This document shows positions 61,657 to 64,000 of a stretch of DNA of 64,000 nt, piece by piece; within the stretch, counting starts at the first letter, position 1, and each line of letters opens with the position of its first letter. A model generated the notes under the pieces. It saw nothing but the letters and a program-made list of their open reading frames with translations. It ran no database searches and was not told the origin of the DNA. Where the stretch lies: assembly GCF_902459555.1 (NCBI RefSeq), contig NZ_CABPSM010000001.1, forward strand, positions 124,001-188,000, in the 5' to 3' direction. A program made the translations under genes and the position numbers. This stretch comes from Pandoraea horticolens (GTDB lineage Bacteria > Pseudomonadota > Gammaproteobacteria > Burkholderiales > Burkholderiaceae).

Positions 61657-62643
61657 TTACTCGTCCAGTGGAGAGACCGCCTGATTAATGGCGCCAAAGA
61701 TTGATTTGCCCTGCGTATCGAACATTTCAATGCGCACACGATCGCCATAGCGCATGAACGCCGTCTCCGGTGCACCCCGCTCGATCGTCTCCAACATCCG
61801 CTTCTCAGCAATACACGCACTGCCCCGACTCCGATCCTTGTTCGAAATCGTCCCCGAGCCAACGATGGTGCCAGCCCGCACATTGCGCGTCTTGCACACG
61901 TGCGCCACAAGCTGGCCAAAGTCGAACACCATGTCCTCCCCACACTCGGGCACACCGAACTTTTTGTCATTCCACTTCACCGTTAACGGTCGGTGCACCC
62001 GGCCACCACGCCAATCGTCACCTAGCTCATCAGGCGTGACGGCCACCGGCGAGAAACTGCTCGCAGGCTTGCTCTGGAAGAAACCAAAGCCCTTGGCCAA
62101 CTCGGCCGGAATCAGGTTGCGCAAACTCACGTCGTTGACCAACATCAGCAACCGAACGCCCTCGAGCGCGCGCGCCGGACTCGCCCCCATCGGCACGTCA
62201 GCCGTCACCACCGCAACCTCAGCCTCGAAGTCGATGCCGAAATCCTCCGATGCACACACGATGTCGTCCGTCGGCCCTATGAAGTCGTCGCTGCCACCCT
62301 GATACATCAGCGGGTCAGTCCAGAATTCCGGCGGCATTTCCGCCCCCCGAGCCTTACGCACCAACTCGACGTGATTCACGTACGCCGAGCCGTCGGCCCA
62401 TTGGTACGCCCGCGGCAACGGCGCCATGCACTCGGCCGGGTCGAACGCGAAAGTGTTGCGCGCGCGGTGGTGATTGAGTTCGGTGTAGAGCGTCTGAAGC
62501 TGCGGGGCATAGAACGTCCAGTCGTCAAGCACACGCTGCAGCGTGGGGGCGATGGCGTCGGCAATGCAGGCGATGGACAAGTCGCGCGACACGACGATCA
62601 ACTGGCCGTCGCGGGTGCCGTCCTTGCGGGTAGCGAGTTTCAT
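61657..62643 (-). CDS. Fumarylacetoacetate hydrolase family protein
   Basis: A 328-residue protein of the FAH fold. The metal-binding glutamates lie in FGIDFEAEVAVV and the core segments are LMLVNDVSLRNLIPAEL, VHRPLTVKWNDKKFG and RAGTIVGSGTISNKDRSRGSACIAEKRM. Such enzymes hydrolyse or isomerise acylpyruvate-like products of aromatic ring cleavage. No dioxygenase is adjacent, so the pathway is unknown. The start MKLATRKDGTRDGQLIVVSRDL is conserved. It is divergent from an IclR regulator, which probably controls it. Confidence 0.9.
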   Translation of the reverse strand: MKLATRKDGTRDGQLIVVSRDLSIACIADAIAPTLQRVLDDWTFYAPQLQTLYTELNHHRARNTFAFDPAECMAPLPRAYQWADGSAYVNHVELVRKARGAEMPPEFWTDPLMYQGGSDDFIGPTDDIVCASEDFGIDFEAEVAVVTADVPMGASPARALEGVRLLMLVNDVSLRNLIPAELAKGFGFFQSKPASSFSPVAVTPDELGDDWRGGRVHRPLTVKWNDKKFGVPECGEDMVFDFGQLVAHVCKTRNVRAGTIVGSGTISNKDRSRGSACIAEKRMLETIERGAPETAFMRYGDRVRIEMFDTQGKSIFGAINQAVSPLDE

Positions 62644-62828
62644 GTGATGAAGTCTGCGGGCCATCTCAAGCCCGATAGAATGGCGCGTGAAGCCGAAGAT
62701 TCTACCTGAGGGCATCGGCCCGCTACTGGTCAGCTACCCGCCGGCATTGCCCGACGATTGCCCGGGAGCACCGGCGGCCCACGCATTGATGACGACTTGC
62801 ACCGCCGCGACGACGAAGACGGAGACAC

Positions 62829-63686
62829 ATGACAGTGCCTGAGAATGACAACAATATCGAGAACGACGACAACACGGCAACCCCCGATGAGGAGAAAACC
62901 CGCTCGGGCATCCAGTCCATCGAAGTCGGCTTCCGGCTCATCGAGGTGCTGACCGAGGCATCGAACGCCATGATGCTGCGTGACCTCGCACACGCGGCCG
63001 GCATGAACCCCGCCAAAGCACACCGGTATCTCGTGAGCTTCCAGCGGCTCGGCCTCATCGTGCAGGACCCGGTGAGCGGGCGTTACGACCTCGGCCCGTT
63101 CACGCTGCGCATGGGGCTCGCCCACCTCGCCCGCATCGACGCCTTCAAGGCCGCCCGCTTCGCACTGTCCGAGTTGCGCGACGCCATCGACCAGACGGTA
63201 GGCCTTGCCGTCTGGGGCAATCAAGGACCGACCGTCGTGCATTGGCTCGATTCAACCTTCCCGATGCGCGTGCCGCTCCGCCTGGGCGACGTCATGCCCA
63301 TGCTCGAATCGGCCGCCGGCCGCCTGTTCGCCGCTTACCTGCCCGAGCGACAAACGGCACCGCTCATCGACGCCGCTCTCGCAGGCTTGCAACACGCGTC
63401 GCGACATCATCTGCCCGCCACGCGCGCGCAATACGATGCCTTGCTCGACGATGTGCGCGCACACCGCGCCTCACGCGTCGAGGGCACCGTGCTGCCGTCG
63501 GTCAACGCGTTCTGCATGCCGGTGTTCGATGCGACCGGGCAACTCGTGATGGGCCTCATGGCACTAGGCCCTGAGAGCCGTTTCGACGCCAGTTGGGGGG
63601 GCCCGATCGACACCGCCCTGCGCACGCTCGCTCAGAAACTCTCGGCCGACCTCGGTCACGCCCACGCACCGGGCGCCAAGCCTTGA
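62829..63686 (+). CDS. IclR family transcriptional regulator
   Basis: A 285-residue regulator. After a charged 25-residue lead comes the winged HTH (about 28-90: IQSIEVGFRLIEVLTEASNAMMLRDLAHAAGMNPAKAHRYLVSFQRLGLIVQ) and the IclR effector domain (about 100-275). The ATG at 62829 has GGAGACA upstream. It is divergent from the FAH gene with a 185-base shared region, suggesting control of that gene by an aromatic degradation product; this is an inference. Confidence 0.9.
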   Translation: MTVPENDNNIENDDNTATPDEEKTRSGIQSIEVGFRLIEVLTEASNAMMLRDLAHAAGMNPAKAHRYLVSFQRLGLIVQDPVSGRYDLGPFTLRMGLAHLARIDAFKAARFALSELRDAIDQTVGLAVWGNQGPTVVHWLDSTFPMRVPLRLGDVMPMLESAAGRLFAAYLPERQTAPLIDAALAGLQHASRHHLPATRAQYDALLDDVRAHRASRVEGTVLPSVNAFCMPVFDATGQLVMGLMALGPESRFDASWGGPIDTALRTLAQKLSADLGHAHAPGAKP

Positions 63687-63882
63687 GTGGCGGGGCTGAC
63701 AGGGCGGTCTCGACACCACGGTGCGAAGGCGTTGCCGCGCCATGAACGGCCCTTCGCTCGATCTGTCGAACCGACATGCACCGCAATGTGCGATCCTGAT
63801 GCCCTGACGTTCCAGCCTATCGATTCTCGTGTTATCGCGCGACCCTCGTCCCTCTCGATCCCCTCGCCAGACAGCGCCTAAC

Positions 63883-64000
63883 GTGCCCCCGGTTTCCGAC
63901 GATTCCAGCGACGCCGTCTCGACACCCTCCGGCCCAACGCCGCCAAGCTCGCGCGGAGGCTGGATCGTCTGGGCAAGTGTGCTCGCCGCAGTGTTCGTCG
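63883..64000 (+). CDS. N-terminal fragment of an unidentified membrane protein
   Basis: The frame stays open from a GTG at 63883 to the window end. The visible 39 residues are a Ser/Pro/Asp-rich cytosolic-type lead followed by the beginning of a hydrophobic helix (GGWIVWASVLAAVFV). No ribosome site is clear and the frame is also open upstream, so the start is uncertain. The family cannot be recognised from this fragment. Confidence 0.4.
   Translation, partial: MPPVSDDSSDAVSTPSGPTPPSSRGGWIVWASVLAAVFV

Overview
The window is a GC-rich bacterial chromosome segment with tightly packed genes. Gene content and order point to a betaproteobacterium of the family Burkholderiaceae, and most likely the genus Pandoraea. 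The reasons are a gshA-gshB-EIIA-ptsH-ptsI block, a porin-glnK-amtB operon, birA-coaX-SPOR, an MCE (Mla-type) lipid transporter and a PhaM-type granule protein with a histone-like tail. The genus is an inference from gene order; there is no rRNA or tRNA in the window to test it. No CRISPR array, insertion sequence, integrase or tRNA gene was seen.

Layout. 1-7.5 kb: end of comF, trmL, a macro-domain protein, the rhodanese-grxC-secB-gpsA operon, gpmA, an S41 (Ctp) protease and a MoeB/ThiF-type protein. 7.5-17.5 kb (minus strand): a soluble PTS (ptsI, ptsH, EIIA) without any sugar permease, then gshB, an orphan HTH regulator, gshA, amtB, glnK and a TorF-like porin. The last three form an operon with a consensus sigma-54 promoter and NtrC-like sites. 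17.9-22 kb: ubiK, comM, a lipoprotein and two thioredoxin-fold proteins. 22-31.5 kb (minus): dctD, dctB, dctA, then a NitT/TauT-type ABC transporter, an IclR regulator and an N-formylglutamate amidohydrolase. 31.9-40.3 kb: lipA, lipB, an EamA exporter, a DUF2917/LysR divergent pair, ybeD, a D-amino acid transaminase, a penicillin-binding DacC, a hydrolase and a thioredoxin-like ferredoxin. 40.4-47.3 kb: an MFS pump and a five-gene MCE transporter operon ending in a VanZ-like gene. 47.4-52 kb: birA-coaX-SPOR facing asparaginase-rfaE2. 52-64 kb: mostly accessory metabolism (ferritin-like protein, chalcone-isomerase-like protein, LysE exporter, AraC, patatin, PhaM, enoyl-CoA hydratase, branched-chain amino acid binding protein, FAH hydrolase with divergent IclR) and the first codons of an unidentified membrane protein.

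How parts work together. The PTS lacks membrane components and is probably regulatory. The sigma-54/NtrC signals place ammonium uptake (AmtB) and its PII partner (GlnK) under nitrogen control together with an outer-membrane protein. DctB/DctD is the usual two-component pair for the neighbouring dicarboxylate carrier DctA. GshA and GshB complete glutathione synthesis, LipB and LipA complete lipoylation, and MlaE/ATPase/MlaD/lipoprotein form one envelope transporter.

Most unusual feature: a 230-bp stretch with no gene (12650-12882), between two minus-strand genes, contains a chain of perfect hairpins and ends in a strong plus-strand intrinsic terminator. No plus-strand protein gene precedes it, so it looks like an undescribed structured small RNA. 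Other points of interest are paired palindromes flanking the formylglutamate amidohydrolase/IclR/ABC transporter module and a 19-bp imperfect inverted repeat next to G-rich runs downstream of the FAH gene.
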